Of a stretch of DNA of 64,000 nucleotides, positions 34,562 to 43,131 are shown one piece after another; the first letter of the stretch is position 1; every line of letters starts with the position of its first letter. A program made the translations under genes and the position numbers. The DNA lies in assembly GCF_900114255.1 (NCBI RefSeq), contig NZ_FOSL01000021.1:24430-88429 (forward strand), written 5' to 3'. The DNA comes from Neomesorhizobium albiziae. Its GTDB lineage: Bacteria; Pseudomonadota; Alphaproteobacteria; Rhizobiales; Rhizobiaceae. The notes beneath the pieces were generated by a model, which saw nothing but the letters and a program-made list of their open reading frames with translations, ran no database searches and had not been told where the DNA came from.

Positions 34562-35446
34562 TCAGTCTCCAAGGGCCTGGGTGTCGTCGCCATCGCGGTT
34601 GATGACGAGCTGGTGCTTGATGCGGCGCATGGTGGCGATCGCCGGCGCCTGCATGCGGGTCGCGACGACCTGGGCGATGACATCGGTCATCGCCAGAAAT
34701 GCGTAACGCGAGGCGGAGGGCCTCAGGATGTCCTGGGCTTCCGGAATGTCGAGGCCCAGGAGGATGTCGGCCTCCTGCGCCACCAGCGTCTCCGGCCGCG
34801 TCATGACGATGCGGGTGATGCCGTAGCAGCCGGCAATCGCCAGCGCCTTGGCGAGCGGCGCGTTGTTGCCGCTCATCGACGAGGCAACGATCACCGTGCC
34901 TTTCGGCGCTCCCGCCGCACGCATCAGCTGCCCCTGGTGATCGACCGACGCGGCGACTTTCAGGCCGAGCCGGAACAGCCGGTTCTCCAGTTCGAGCGCG
35001 ATCATCGAGGAAGCGCCGCCGGAGCCGAAGGTCAGCACATAGCTGGCCTCCGCGATCCTGACCGAAGCACGCTGGACGGCGTCGCCATCCATGCTCTCGA
35101 AGAATTTGTAGAGCGTCGACTGCACGCAGTTGACGATATGGCGGGCAATGTCGGGCACTGTTTCCGGTCCGCCAGGCGGCTGCAGGTAGCGCTGGCCGAG
35201 AAAGCGGCTCTGCGCCAGGCGCACCTTGAAGGCGCTGAAGCTCTCGCAGCCGAGGCGGCGGCAGAACCGCGTGACGGTCGGCGGCGACACATCAGCCAGT
35301 GCAGCAAGCTCGACGATAGAGGAATTCAGCGCCACCTCGATATCGCCGAGCACGACATCGATCAGCCGCCGTTCCGAGCGGCTGAACGTATCTTTCTCCA
35401 GCCGCAACAGGCCAACCAGGTCAAGCACTGAAGGTCTCTGCAGCAT
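34562..35446 (-). CDS. RpiR/MurR-family transcriptional regulator
   Basis: The 294-residue protein has an N-terminal HTH_6 domain (ELAALADVSPPTVTRFCRRLG, about residues 42-62) and a SIS sugar-phosphate-binding domain starting at YVLTFGSGGASSMIALELENRLF near 133. Members sense phosphorylated sugars, commonly amino-sugar phosphates. It is inside the amino-sugar operon between the transporter ATPase and the GH20 gene. TGAAA-type palindromes upstream of the operon's first gene are candidate binding sites. Confidence 0.9.
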   Translation of the reverse strand: MLQRPSVLDLVGLLRLEKDTFSRSERRLIDVVLGDIEVALNSSIVELAALADVSPPTVTRFCRRLGCESFSAFKVRLAQSRFLGQRYLQPPGGPETVPDIARHIVNCVQSTLYKFFESMDGDAVQRASVRIAEASYVLTFGSGGASSMIALELENRLFRLGLKVAASVDHQGQLMRAAGAPKGTVIVASSMSGNNAPLAKALAIAGCYGITRIVMTRPETLVAQEADILLGLDIPEAQDILRPSASRYAFLAMTDVIAQVVATRMQAPAIATMRRIKHQLVINRDGDDTQALGD

Positions 35447-35463
35447 GGCGGACCGCCGGTCTT

Positions 35464-35567
35464 AAAGCATTTTGCAGCCAGGTGGCGCCACCTGGCGTCG
35501 CACAAATGCGGCTAAACAAACAGATAGAGCGGAATGCCCGGTTCAACTTGAATGCATTCCGCTCTGG
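35464..35567. repeat. Repeat A, intact copy that enters a coding region
   Basis: This copy begins AAAGCATTTTGCAGCCAGG and ends GCATTCCGCTCTGG. Its last 25 bases overlap the 3' end of the ABC ATPase gene, whose stop codon lies at 35543-35545 inside the element. The internal hairpins match those of the copy at 31188. It separates the ATPase gene from the RpiR gene and could form a transcript hairpin there. Confidence 0.8.
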
Positions 35568-36652
35568 CTTTCCTTGTGCACGGCGATGCCGTCGCTGTCG
35601 AAGAGCTGGCATTTCGCCGGGTCTATCCCCACCGTGAAGCTGACGCCCTGGTTGATTTCGGGATCGCCCTCGAACAGCGCCACGAAGTTCTTGCCGTCGG
35701 CCAGTGTGCAATAAGCGAGCGTATGGATGCCAAGCCGCTCGACGATGCCTGGCGTCACCTCGAAACTGAACTTATCCTCGCCCAAAGCCAGATGCTCGGG
35801 ACGCATGCCCACCGTCACCGTCTTGCCGACCAGATCGGGATGGCCGCCGCGCGGCAGTTTGATGGTGCCGACCTTGCCAAGATCGACGACGACATTGCCG
35901 CGGTCCGACGCCGTCACCGTTCCCGACAGGAAATTCATCTTCGGGCTGCCGATGAAGCCGGCTACGAAAATGTTGTCCGGCTTGTGGTAGAGTTCCAGTG
36001 GACTGCCGATCTGCTCGATCGTGCCGGCATTGAGCACGACGATCTTGTCGGCCATGGTCATCGCCTCGACCTGGTCGTGGGTGACGTAGACCATCGTGGA
36101 GCCGAGCTTCTGGTGCAGGCTCATAAGTTCGACGCGCATTTCGGTGCGCAGCGCCGCATCGAGATTGGAGAGCGGCTCGTCGAACAGGAAAATCTTCGGC
36201 TGGCGCACGATGGCGCGGCCGATGGCGACACGCTGGCGCTGGCCGCCGGACAACGTGCCGGGCCGCTGCTGAAGCCGGCTTTCGAGCTGCAGAACCTTGG
36301 CCGCCGCACCGACGCGTTCCTTGATCTTGTCCTCCGAAAGGCCCTCGACCCTCAAGGGAAAGGCGATGTTCTCGAACACCGACATATGCGGGTAGAGCGC
36401 ATAGGACTGAAAGACCATCGCAATGCCGCGCTTCACCGGCGGCAGGTCTTTTACCTGCTTGCCGCCGATGACGATCTCGCCGCCACTGACGTCTTCGAGG
36501 CCGGCGATCATTCTGAGCAGCGTCGATTTCCCGCAGCCCGAGGGACCGACGAACACAACGAACTCGCCTTCGGAGACGTCGAGGTTGACGCCCTTGATGA
36601 TCTCGAGGTCGCCGAACGACTTGCGCAAGTCGGAGAGAACGAGCTGGCTCAT
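35543..36652 (-). CDS. Sugar ABC transporter ATP-binding protein (UgpC/MsmK type)
   Basis: The start at 36652 (MSQLVLSDLRKSFGDLEIIKG) gives 369 residues. Walker A is GPSGCGKST near residue 37. The signature LSGGQRQRVAIGRA, Walker B FLFDEPLSNLD and VTHDQVEAM follow. The C-terminal TOBE/OB regulatory region is present. It is the ATPase of the CUT1-type importer encoded upstream. The last 8 or so residues (SQSGMHSS) and the stop codon come from repeat A, so the native C-terminus was probably replaced by the repeat. The gene follows the binding-protein gene after a 110-bp gap with a strong hairpin. Confidence 0.92.
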   Translation of the reverse strand: MSQLVLSDLRKSFGDLEIIKGVNLDVSEGEFVVFVGPSGCGKSTLLRMIAGLEDVSGGEIVIGGKQVKDLPPVKRGIAMVFQSYALYPHMSVFENIAFPLRVEGLSEDKIKERVGAAAKVLQLESRLQQRPGTLSGGQRQRVAIGRAIVRQPKIFLFDEPLSNLDAALRTEMRVELMSLHQKLGSTMVYVTHDQVEAMTMADKIVVLNAGTIEQIGSPLELYHKPDNIFVAGFIGSPKMNFLSGTVTASDRGNVVVDLGKVGTIKLPRGGHPDLVGKTVTVGMRPEHLALGEDKFSFEVTPGIVERLGIHTLAYCTLADGKNFVALFEGDPEINQGVSFTVGIDPAKCQLFDSDGIAVHKESQSGMHSS

Positions 36653-36717
36653 GAAAAAAGTCTTCCTCTGTCGGGCCTGTGGTTGGCAGGCGGGCAGGCT
36701 GAAGGCGCATGAAGAGA

Positions 36718-36746
36718 CCACCGCCGTGCGTTTAGCGCGGCGGTGG
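36718..36746 (-). terminator. Hairpin between binding-protein and ATPase genes
   Basis: CCACCGCCG (36718-36726) and CGGCGGTGG (36738-36746) form a perfect 9-bp stem with an 11-base loop. On the minus strand it begins 17 bases after the binding-protein stop at 36763. No U-run follows. It is probably an attenuator or mRNA-stabilising stem that lowers ATPase expression relative to the binding protein. Confidence 0.5.
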
Positions 36747-36762
36747 AGATTTCAGGGTGATC

Positions 36763-37983
36763 TTATTTGTACTGCTCGAGGTCGGCAGCCGCCTTCTTCA
36801 GGGCGTCGGCCGGTTCTGCCGTGCCGGTCACCACCGACTGCACGAGCTGGATCATGGTGTTCTGCAGACCCTTGTAGTCGGTGAACAGCGGCTCAGGGCC
36901 ACCGAAGGAGATGCCGTCGATGTACGGCTTCCACGACGGATCATCGGCCACCATCTTGTCGACCGCCGGGCCGGGGCGCAGCGGCGTCAGACCTTCCTGC
37001 TTCTCGTAAACCGGCTGGTTCTCGGGCGAGGTCAGGAACTTGCCGAACTCGATCGCCTTCTCCTCGACGCCGCTGCCCTTGAAGACGGCGAGGCTGTCGG
37101 TAATCAGCAGCGTGCCGGGGCCTTTGGCGCTCGGACCCAGCGGCAGGTTGGTGACGCCCCACTTGAACTTGTTGGCTTCCTTAAGGCGGTTGGCGGCGGC
37201 GATCGATGCCTGGATCATGCCCAGCTTGCCGTCGAGGAAAATGGAGCGCACCTCGTTTTGCTCATAGGAGGTCGGGCCTTCTTCGGCAAAGGCCGTAATG
37301 TCCCTGAGCGCTGTCAGCGCTTCCAGGTTCTCCTTGCTGTCGAGCGTTATGTTGCCGGCATCGTCGATGACCGTGCCGTTGTTCGAATACACCCAGTGCA
37401 GGAACTGGTGCATGGTGTTGTCATAGTCCTTGGCGACGACGCCGAAGCCGGCGATACCGGTCTTCTCCTTGATCTGCTTCGCGTAGGCGATCTCCTCGGC
37501 GAAGGTCAGCGGCGGCTTTTCGGGGTCGAGACCGGCCTGCGCGAACAGGTCCTTGTTCCAGTAGAGCGCCTTGGTCGAGAAGGCGACCGGGATGCCCCAC
37601 TGCTGGCCGTCGGTCGTTACTGTCCCGACGACGAATGGGAAATAAGCCTTCTTCTCGTCTTCAGAGAACGGGATCGGCACGATCAGGTCGTTCTGGGCGA
37701 ACTGCTTCAATGTACGCGAGCCGACATAGGCGATGCCGTAGGGCGTTCCGGCGGCCGCCAGCGTGGTTGCCTTGTCCTGGCACTGGTCCCAGCCCACCAC
37801 TTCGGTCTGGATCTTGAAGCCGGGGTTGTTGCCTTCCCAGGTCTTGATGAACTCGGCATGCGCCGGCTGCATCGTGTCGCCACAGAACAGCGCGGTGATC
37901 ACCTTATCCTGGGCCGAGGCGGCGCCTGGCAGGGCGATGAGCGCGAACGCTACCCCTGCCAGCAGTTTGGTATGCATATTCAT
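36763..37983 (-). CDS. Sugar ABC transporter periplasmic binding protein (family 1)
   Basis: The 406-residue protein starts with a Sec signal peptide (HTKLLAGVAFALIALPGAASA); an ATG two codons downstream (MHTKLL) is an alternative start. The mature protein is an SBP_bac_1 fold of the CUT1 class, with the typical C-terminal NQPVYEKQEGLTPLRPGPA block. It follows the second permease gene by 39 bases. The cytoplasmic GH20 and glycosylasparaginase encoded downstream suggest an oligosaccharide or glycoconjugate containing GlcNAc as ligand. Confidence 0.9.
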   Translation of the reverse strand: MNMHTKLLAGVAFALIALPGAASAQDKVITALFCGDTMQPAHAEFIKTWEGNNPGFKIQTEVVGWDQCQDKATTLAAAGTPYGIAYVGSRTLKQFAQNDLIVPIPFSEDEKKAYFPFVVGTVTTDGQQWGIPVAFSTKALYWNKDLFAQAGLDPEKPPLTFAEEIAYAKQIKEKTGIAGFGVVAKDYDNTMHQFLHWVYSNNGTVIDDAGNITLDSKENLEALTALRDITAFAEEGPTSYEQNEVRSIFLDGKLGMIQASIAAANRLKEANKFKWGVTNLPLGPSAKGPGTLLITDSLAVFKGSGVEEKAIEFGKFLTSPENQPVYEKQEGLTPLRPGPAVDKMVADDPSWKPYIDGISFGGPEPLFTDYKGLQNTMIQLVQSVVTGTAEPADALKKAAADLEQYK

Positions 37984-38022
37984 TCCGGTACTCCTCCTAT
38001 TGTGCCCTCTCGAACGGGCGGT

Positions 38023-38883
38023 TCACTGTTTCACGGCGCCGGCCGTAAGACCGGCGACGAGATAGCGTTGCAGGAACACGATGATCAGCAGCGCCGGCGT
38101 GATGCCGATGAAACACGCCGCCATCAACTCGTTCCAGATCACCTCCTGGCGACCGAAGAAGGCAAACAGGCCGACGCCGATGGGCATGTATTCGGTCTTG
38201 GAGTTGAAGGTGAGCGCGAAGATGAACTGCTGGGCATAGGCGCCGATGAAGGTGGCGATCGCCGCCACCATGATGCCCGGCATGGCGATCGGCAGGATGA
38301 CGCGCCGCAGCGTGTAAAGGCGGCTCGCGCCATCCACCCAGGCAGCCTCGTCGAGTTCGCGCGGGATGCGCATCATGTAGGCGCGCAGCAGCCAGATTGC
38401 AGTCGGGATGAGGAAGGCGACACCCGGAACGATCATGGCGAAATAGGTGTTGAGTACGCCGAGCGACCGCATCAGCCGGTAGAGCGGGATGAGCAGCACC
38501 GCGCCGGAGAACATGTTCACCGCCAGGAAGGCGCCGAGCAGCGCGCCGCGCCCGGGAAACTCGAAGCGGGCGAACGCATAGGCGGCCGGCACCACAAGGC
38601 ACATCACCACGACGGTGATGACGAAGGCGAGCAGCAGGCTGTTGAAGATGTACCAGCCCATCATCGGCACGCGATCCCACAGCGTGAAGTAGGCCGTAAA
38701 CGAGCCGTTCTCCGGCCAAAAGCTGTAGGGCGACGAAAACAGCAGCGCCAGCGGCTTTAGCGAGACCAGGAACCCTTCGATGAAGGGCGCAAGCACGAAA
38801 AACATGAGAACCGCGATGCCGGCGTAGATGCCGATCGTCTCGTACCAGGTGTAGCGGTCGATCATCGGCTTGGAGTTTTTCAT
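38023..38883 (-). CDS. Sugar ABC transporter permease (MalG type)
   Basis: The start at 38883 overlaps the preceding permease stop by ATGA and gives 286 residues. About six membrane helices are visible. The EAA loop is ELDEAAWVDGASRLYTLRRVILPIAMPG, typical of CUT1 permeases. The longer open frame to 39273 is a shadow of the upstream gene. It pairs with the next-upstream permease. Confidence 0.9.
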   Translation of the reverse strand: MKNSKPMIDRYTWYETIGIYAGIAVLMFFVLAPFIEGFLVSLKPLALLFSSPYSFWPENGSFTAYFTLWDRVPMMGWYIFNSLLLAFVITVVVMCLVVPAAYAFARFEFPGRGALLGAFLAVNMFSGAVLLIPLYRLMRSLGVLNTYFAMIVPGVAFLIPTAIWLLRAYMMRIPRELDEAAWVDGASRLYTLRRVILPIAMPGIMVAAIATFIGAYAQQFIFALTFNSKTEYMPIGVGLFAFFGRQEVIWNELMAACFIGITPALLIIVFLQRYLVAGLTAGAVKQ

Positions 38884-39764
38884 CGAATGTCTCCGCTCGA
38901 TATTCGGCTGACGGTCCTGAAATAGAAGAAGCAGAACACCGACAGGAACAGGCAGATCAGCACCGCGCGCGCCGCGCCCTCGCCGTATTTGTAGGAGCCG
39001 ATCGCCGTCTTGTAGGTGTCGATGATCATCGTCGTCGTCTCGCCGCTCGGCCCGCCACGCGTCAGGATCCAGATGATGTCGAACGAATTGAAGGTGGCGA
39101 TCAGCGACAGCATCGACATGGTGATCAGCGCCGGAACGATCATCGGCAGGGTGATGCGGCGGAAGCGGTAGAAGCGCCCTGCCCCGTCCGTCCACGCGGC
39201 TTCGTAAAGATCTTTCGGGATCGATTGGATGGCGGCCAGCATATAGATGGTGACCAGCGGCACCCCGATCCAAACATCGGTGATGATGGTCGCCCAGAAG
39301 GCGCTGCGGCCATAGCCGAGGAAGGCCACTGGCCCGTCGGTGATGCCGAAATTCTGCAGCAGGCCGGAGATCATGCCGAACTGGCCGTTATACATCCAGC
39401 CCCACATGAAGATGCCGATGGCCATCGGCACGATCCATGGCGGCATCAAAAGGATGCGGAAGAGCGCGCGGCCGGGTAGCGCGGCGTTGAGCAGCACAGC
39501 CGCGCAAACCCCGATGATCATCTTTATGGCGACCGAGAAGAACGTCCAGATGAAGGTCCGCACGATGATCGTCGAAAAATTGACGTTGAAGATCTTCTCG
39601 TAGTTGGCCCAGCCGACCCATTTGGTCACCGGCTTCAGCGCCGCGTCGGTGAACGACAGGTTGACCGTTTCGACCAGGGGATAGGCGACGATACCGGTGA
39701 TGTAGAGCAGCGCCGGAAGGAGCAGGCAAAAGGCGAATAGCGAGGCACCCTTCGACCGCGACAT
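38880..39764 (-). CDS. Sugar ABC transporter permease (MalF type)
   Basis: The start at 39764 (MSRSKGASLFAFCLLLPALLY) gives 294 residues. Six or so membrane helices are visible, with the EAA loop DLYEAAWTDGAGRFYRFRRITLPMIVP. The frame is open a further 1.3 kb upstream, but that part lies antiparallel in frame to the dehydrogenase gene and is not coding. It starts two bases before the dehydrogenase stop region and is coupled to the downstream permease. Confidence 0.9.
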   Translation of the reverse strand: MSRSKGASLFAFCLLLPALLYITGIVAYPLVETVNLSFTDAALKPVTKWVGWANYEKIFNVNFSTIIVRTFIWTFFSVAIKMIIGVCAAVLLNAALPGRALFRILLMPPWIVPMAIGIFMWGWMYNGQFGMISGLLQNFGITDGPVAFLGYGRSAFWATIITDVWIGVPLVTIYMLAAIQSIPKDLYEAAWTDGAGRFYRFRRITLPMIVPALITMSMLSLIATFNSFDIIWILTRGGPSGETTTMIIDTYKTAIGSYKYGEGAARAVLICLFLSVFCFFYFRTVSRISSGDIR

Positions 39765-39766
39765 GA

Positions 39767-40933
39767 TCAGGCCCTCAGCCGCTGCTTGCCGGCAAGGGCG
39801 GCATCGAAACGCTGCCAGGTTTCGGCAAGGTTGATGACGGATCTTGTCCGGCGCGCCTCGTCGATCTTGATCGCCAGCAGCCCGGCTTCCAGCGCGTCCA
39901 CCACCGAAACTGGGAGCGGCGCGCCGGTGAGCAGATGGGCCAGCACATCGGCCGCCATCTGCTCGTCGGCGCCATAATGGTCGGACAGTTCGGAATGGAC
40001 GTAGGTCTTGTCGATCAGCTTGTCGCAGGTGCGGGCGTCGGTGACCTTGAAGTAGTTGCGGACGAAATCGCCCTCGGCCATGCCCTTGGCGCCGATCACC
40101 GCGAAGCGCCGGAAATCGTCGGGAACGTTGAGATTGGTGTGGAAGGTCATCGAGGCGCCATTGGCGTATTCGATGATCGCCGTCTGGAAATCGATGATGT
40201 CGCCATCGCTGTCGAAGACCTTGTCCGACCCCAGCCAGCCGCTCGGCTTGCGATGGTAGACTTCCAGGTCGTTGGCGCCGTGACTTTGCGGCGCGTTGGT
40301 GGGCGTGAACGACCGGCGGCCGCCAAAACTCGCCACACGCGATGGACGGCATCCCATCACGCCGTTGTAGAGATCGAGGTCGTGGCAGCATTTCTCCAGC
40401 AGGAAGCCGCCGGCATACCTGTCGTAGCGGCGCCAGTCGCGCATGAAGAAAGCGCCGTGATAAGGCGGAATGTGCTCGGAAGCCTCGATCGAAGCGACGT
40501 CTCCGAGAAGCCCGTCCTGCTGCGCCTTGCGCAGGTCCGTATAGAGCGGCGCATAACGCAGCACGAGCCCGACCATGATCCTGTCGGCGCCATGTTCGCC
40601 GATCAGCCTGGCCAGTTCCATCGTTTCGGCTTCGGTGGTGACCACCGGCTTTTCGGTGAAGATTTTCAGCCCGCGATCGAGCCCGGCCCGGATATGGTCG
40701 AGATGCATCGTGTTGGGCGAGCCGACCATCAGAAGGTCGAGTTCCTCGTTGTCGAGCAGCGCTTCCAGGGTGTTGTACTGCTTGCCCGCAGACACCTTGG
40801 CATTCTGCAGGCGCGGCAGGCCCGCGGGCGCCGGGTCGACATAACCCACGACTTCGAAATCCGGGTGCGCGGCCACGAAAAGCGGCACGATATAGCCAAG
40901 GCGGAAACCCAAGCCGACGATACCGACCTTCAT
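39767..40933 (-). CDS. Gfo/Idh/MocA-family oxidoreductase, first gene of amino-sugar operon
   Basis: The start at 40933 follows GAGGAGGGCGCCGC and gives 388 residues. The Rossmann motif is KVGIVGLGFRLGYIVPLFV, with TEKPVVTTEAETMELA near residue 105. A central GGFLLEKCCHDLDLYNGV block has the family's conserved His. It oxidises or isomerises a sugar derivative, perhaps the product released by the hydrolases of this operon. It is the promoter-proximal gene, with 315 bases of non-coding, AT-rich DNA upstream. Confidence 0.87.
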   Translation of the reverse strand: MKVGIVGLGFRLGYIVPLFVAAHPDFEVVGYVDPAPAGLPRLQNAKVSAGKQYNTLEALLDNEELDLLMVGSPNTMHLDHIRAGLDRGLKIFTEKPVVTTEAETMELARLIGEHGADRIMVGLVLRYAPLYTDLRKAQQDGLLGDVASIEASEHIPPYHGAFFMRDWRRYDRYAGGFLLEKCCHDLDLYNGVMGCRPSRVASFGGRRSFTPTNAPQSHGANDLEVYHRKPSGWLGSDKVFDSDGDIIDFQTAIIEYANGASMTFHTNLNVPDDFRRFAVIGAKGMAEGDFVRNYFKVTDARTCDKLIDKTYVHSELSDHYGADEQMAADVLAHLLTGAPLPVSVVDALEAGLLAIKIDEARRTRSVINLAETWQRFDAALAGKQRLRA

Positions 40934-40960
40934 GCGGCGCCCTCCTCTCCCTGGAGATTT

Positions 40961-41037
40961 TGAAAACAATTTTCATAACTAAATTTCGGGGAGAGGAGAA
41001 TGTCAAGCCTTTTGAAACAGGCCTGAAAATACTTTCA
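40961..41037. promoter_or_regulatory. Two TGAAA palindromes upstream of the amino-sugar operon
   Basis: TGAAAA-CAA-TTTTCA at 40961-40975 and TGAAA-ATAC-TTTCA at 41024-41037 are perfect dyads with the same core. They are about 62 bp apart, within the AT-rich 315-bp gap upstream of the dehydrogenase gene. Paired identical dyads before the first gene fit binding by the RpiR-type regulator encoded in the operon. No other feature is seen in the rest of the gap (41038-41248). Confidence 0.5.
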
Positions 41038-41248
41038 TGCGCAAGATATTTGCTGAAAATTTCGGAAAAATCGAAACAAACCCGAGAAAATTGCCCAACA
41101 AGAGAGAAAACCAGGCGCACGGAACCCCGCTTCGATCAATCTTACAAAATTGGTCGATACCACATTGGCATGCAGATTCACGGCAGGTCCGGCAAAAATG
41201 TAAATTTCAACCATTTCGCTAGAGTATCGCGCTTGCCGAAGCATCGCA

Positions 41249-42385
41249 TCAGGCGCGCGGTTTGAGCGCCCCGGTAAACAGCAGCGAAACGATCGCAACC
41301 GGCAGTAGCATCGCAAGGCCCAATCGCATGTCGCCGAGTTCCGCGACGAAGCCGATCACCGGCGGCCCGACGAGGAATCCGAGCAGGGCGATGAACGACA
41401 GGATGGCGACGCTGGAAGCCGAAGGGCGGTCAGTCAGGCTAGCGGCGGCGGTGACGGCGAGCGGGAAACCCACCGACACCCCGAGCCCCATCGCCGCGAA
41501 ACCGAGGAAGGCCACCCCCGTGTCGGGGCTGAGATAGAGCAGCACCAGCCCGAGCACATTGGCGAGACCGCATGCGCGCGCCAGCCTGACCGGACCGTAG
41601 CGGGCCTTCAGGCGATCGCCGAAAAAGCGGCCGGCGGCGACCATCACCGCGAATACCGAATAACCGAGGCCGGCCTGCATGCTGCCGGCGTCGAACACGT
41701 CGCGCAGGAACACCGCCGACCAGTCGGCGACCGCGCCCTCGGTCATCGTAACCCCGAAGGTGAAGGCGCAGACCGCGAGCAGCGCGCCGCCCGGCAGCCT
41801 GAACGGCATTGATCTGGCGTGCAAAGGGTCGTGCGCGCCGCCCCTGGGGTTGGGCAGGCCGCGGGCGAATGCCATTGACGGCAGAAGAACAACCGCCGCA
41901 ACCAGCATCACCGCCGAATGCGGCGCGAGATGCAATCCGGCGAGCCCCGCGCCGATCAGGTTGCCCAGCATGATGCCCAGGCTCCAGAAGCCGTGGCAGG
42001 TGCTCATGATCAGCGAACGCGTTTCCTTCTCGACCGCATCCGCCATCACGTTCAGGCCGAGTTCCAGGGTGGCCAGCGCGATGCCGACGATCGCCAGGAA
42101 GAAAAACAGCGCCGTCAGATTCCATGACATTGTCGGCAGCCATACCAGCGCCAGGAAGACGGGAAACCCGTAGAGGATGGTTGCCCGCGCACCGGCATAA
42201 GCGACGAACCGTCCGGCGAAAGGCAGCGTCAGCAGGATGCCGATCGGCATGCCGAGCAACGCCAGCGCAAGGTCGGCCGAGCCGAGGCCGAGCGCCCGCT
42301 GGATGTCGGGGATGCGCGGCAGCCAGGCGCCGAAGGCTATGGGCTGCAGGAAGAAGACGAGCATGGTCAGGCGCTGATGGGTCAT
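41249..42385 (-). CDS. Major facilitator superfamily transporter
   Basis: The 378-residue membrane protein has about twelve hydrophobic segments. It begins QRLTMLVFFLQPIAFGAWLPRIPDIQRALGL and shows the MFS-like loop AGRFVAYAGARATILYG near residue 57. The overall look is of the FucP/YbjJ-type group, whose substrates include sugars and diverse small molecules. It is separated from the amino-sugar operon by 315 bp and from the aau cluster by repeat B. It may be a single-gene unit. Substrate unknown. Confidence 0.82.
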   Translation of the reverse strand: MTHQRLTMLVFFLQPIAFGAWLPRIPDIQRALGLGSADLALALLGMPIGILLTLPFAGRFVAYAGARATILYGFPVFLALVWLPTMSWNLTALFFFLAIVGIALATLELGLNVMADAVEKETRSLIMSTCHGFWSLGIMLGNLIGAGLAGLHLAPHSAVMLVAAVVLLPSMAFARGLPNPRGGAHDPLHARSMPFRLPGGALLAVCAFTFGVTMTEGAVADWSAVFLRDVFDAGSMQAGLGYSVFAVMVAAGRFFGDRLKARYGPVRLARACGLANVLGLVLLYLSPDTGVAFLGFAAMGLGVSVGFPLAVTAAASLTDRPSASSVAILSFIALLGFLVGPPVIGFVAELGDMRLGLAMLLPVAIVSLLFTGALKPRA

Positions 42386-42556
42386 CGTGCTTTGTCCAGG
42401 AAGGTAAGCAGGCGGTGACGCTCGTCACGCGCGGGGATGGCGGGGAAACAGTACCGGGCGCAAACGAGGCGGATTCCGGCATGTTTGTCGAGAGGCCAGC
42501 CTGATTGCTTGGGTTGGGTCACCGGCAGGCGACCACCAGAGGACGTTCGCTGCTCC

Positions 42557-42700
42557 GGGATGTGTCGAGATTCCGGTCAGACCGAGCCGAGAATGGTGGA
42601 TTTCGAGAACCGAAGCGGAGCGTACCTATAGTACGTAAGCGCCGGAAGCGGAGAAAGCCGCCATTTGCAGGCCGGCATCACCTGAATATCAACACATCCT
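42557..42700. repeat. Repeat B, copy 2 (MITE-like)
   Basis: This 144-bp element has imperfect inverted ends: 42557-42579 (gggatgtgtcgagattccgg and on) matches the reverse complement of 42678-42700 at about 17 of 23 positions. Its core from about 42600 (TTTCGAGAACCG, GCGTACC...GTACGTAAGCGCCGGAAGCG, GCCATTTGCAG) closely matches the core of the element at 5913-6080, although the outer ends differ. It ends within the stop codon of the cytochrome gene at 42699. The rest of this 313-bp gap (42386-42556) shows nothing I can name. Confidence 0.6.
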
Positions 42701-43130
42701 AGTAGTCGGCGATTTCGATGCCCTGCTTGCGAAGTTTCGCCGTCACCTTTCGGCGCGCCGCGAAAATATCGAGCGGCCGGCTGGTGCGCGCGGCGGCCAC
42801 TTCGCCGGCCGTGTAGGGCACGAAAGGCGCCGACAGTGAGTCGCCGGCGAAGTGCGGCACCAGCCAGTTCATCAGTGCGACGACGTCGGCATCGTTCAGC
42901 CCGGAGTTCATCACGCCGGGCACCTGGATGACCAACTTGCGTCCCTCGGGAATCTTCTGGAAATGGCCGGTGACGCCATCGAGCCTCGGAATGCGCCCTT
43001 CGGTCGAACCCGAGCCGTCCGGCACATGGCAGCCGGAACAATGCAGGATGTAGAGATAGCGGCCGTCGCCACCTGCCGCCGCCGGCTGTGCGGCGATCGC
43101 CAGGAGGGCGGGGAGCAGATACCGTATCAC
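42699..43130 (-). CDS. Periplasmic c-type cytochrome (second of the aau cluster)
   Basis: The 143-residue protein has a signal peptide (MIRYLLPALLAIAAQPAAA) and one haem-binding CXXCH at Cys31-Cys34-His35 (HCSGCHVPDG). A later VPGVMNS may supply the axial methionine. It lies one base after the first cytochrome gene and is the last gene of the cluster. In the Alcaligenes aau locus small c-type cytochrome-like genes also follow aauA, from memory of that locus. A role in carrying electrons from aromatic amine dehydrogenase, or in maturation of its cofactor, is therefore plausible. Confidence 0.82.
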   Translation of the reverse strand: MIRYLLPALLAIAAQPAAAGGDGRYLYILHCSGCHVPDGSGSTEGRIPRLDGVTGHFQKIPEGRKLVIQVPGVMNSGLNDADVVALMNWLVPHFAGDSLSAPFVPYTAGEVAAARTSRPLDIFAARRKVTAKLRKQGIEIADY

Positions 43131-43131
43131 C

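Noticed and set aside
36757..38760. 667-residue plus-strand frame over a binding protein and permease
   Set aside because: It crosses two supported genes on the other strand and shows no domain.
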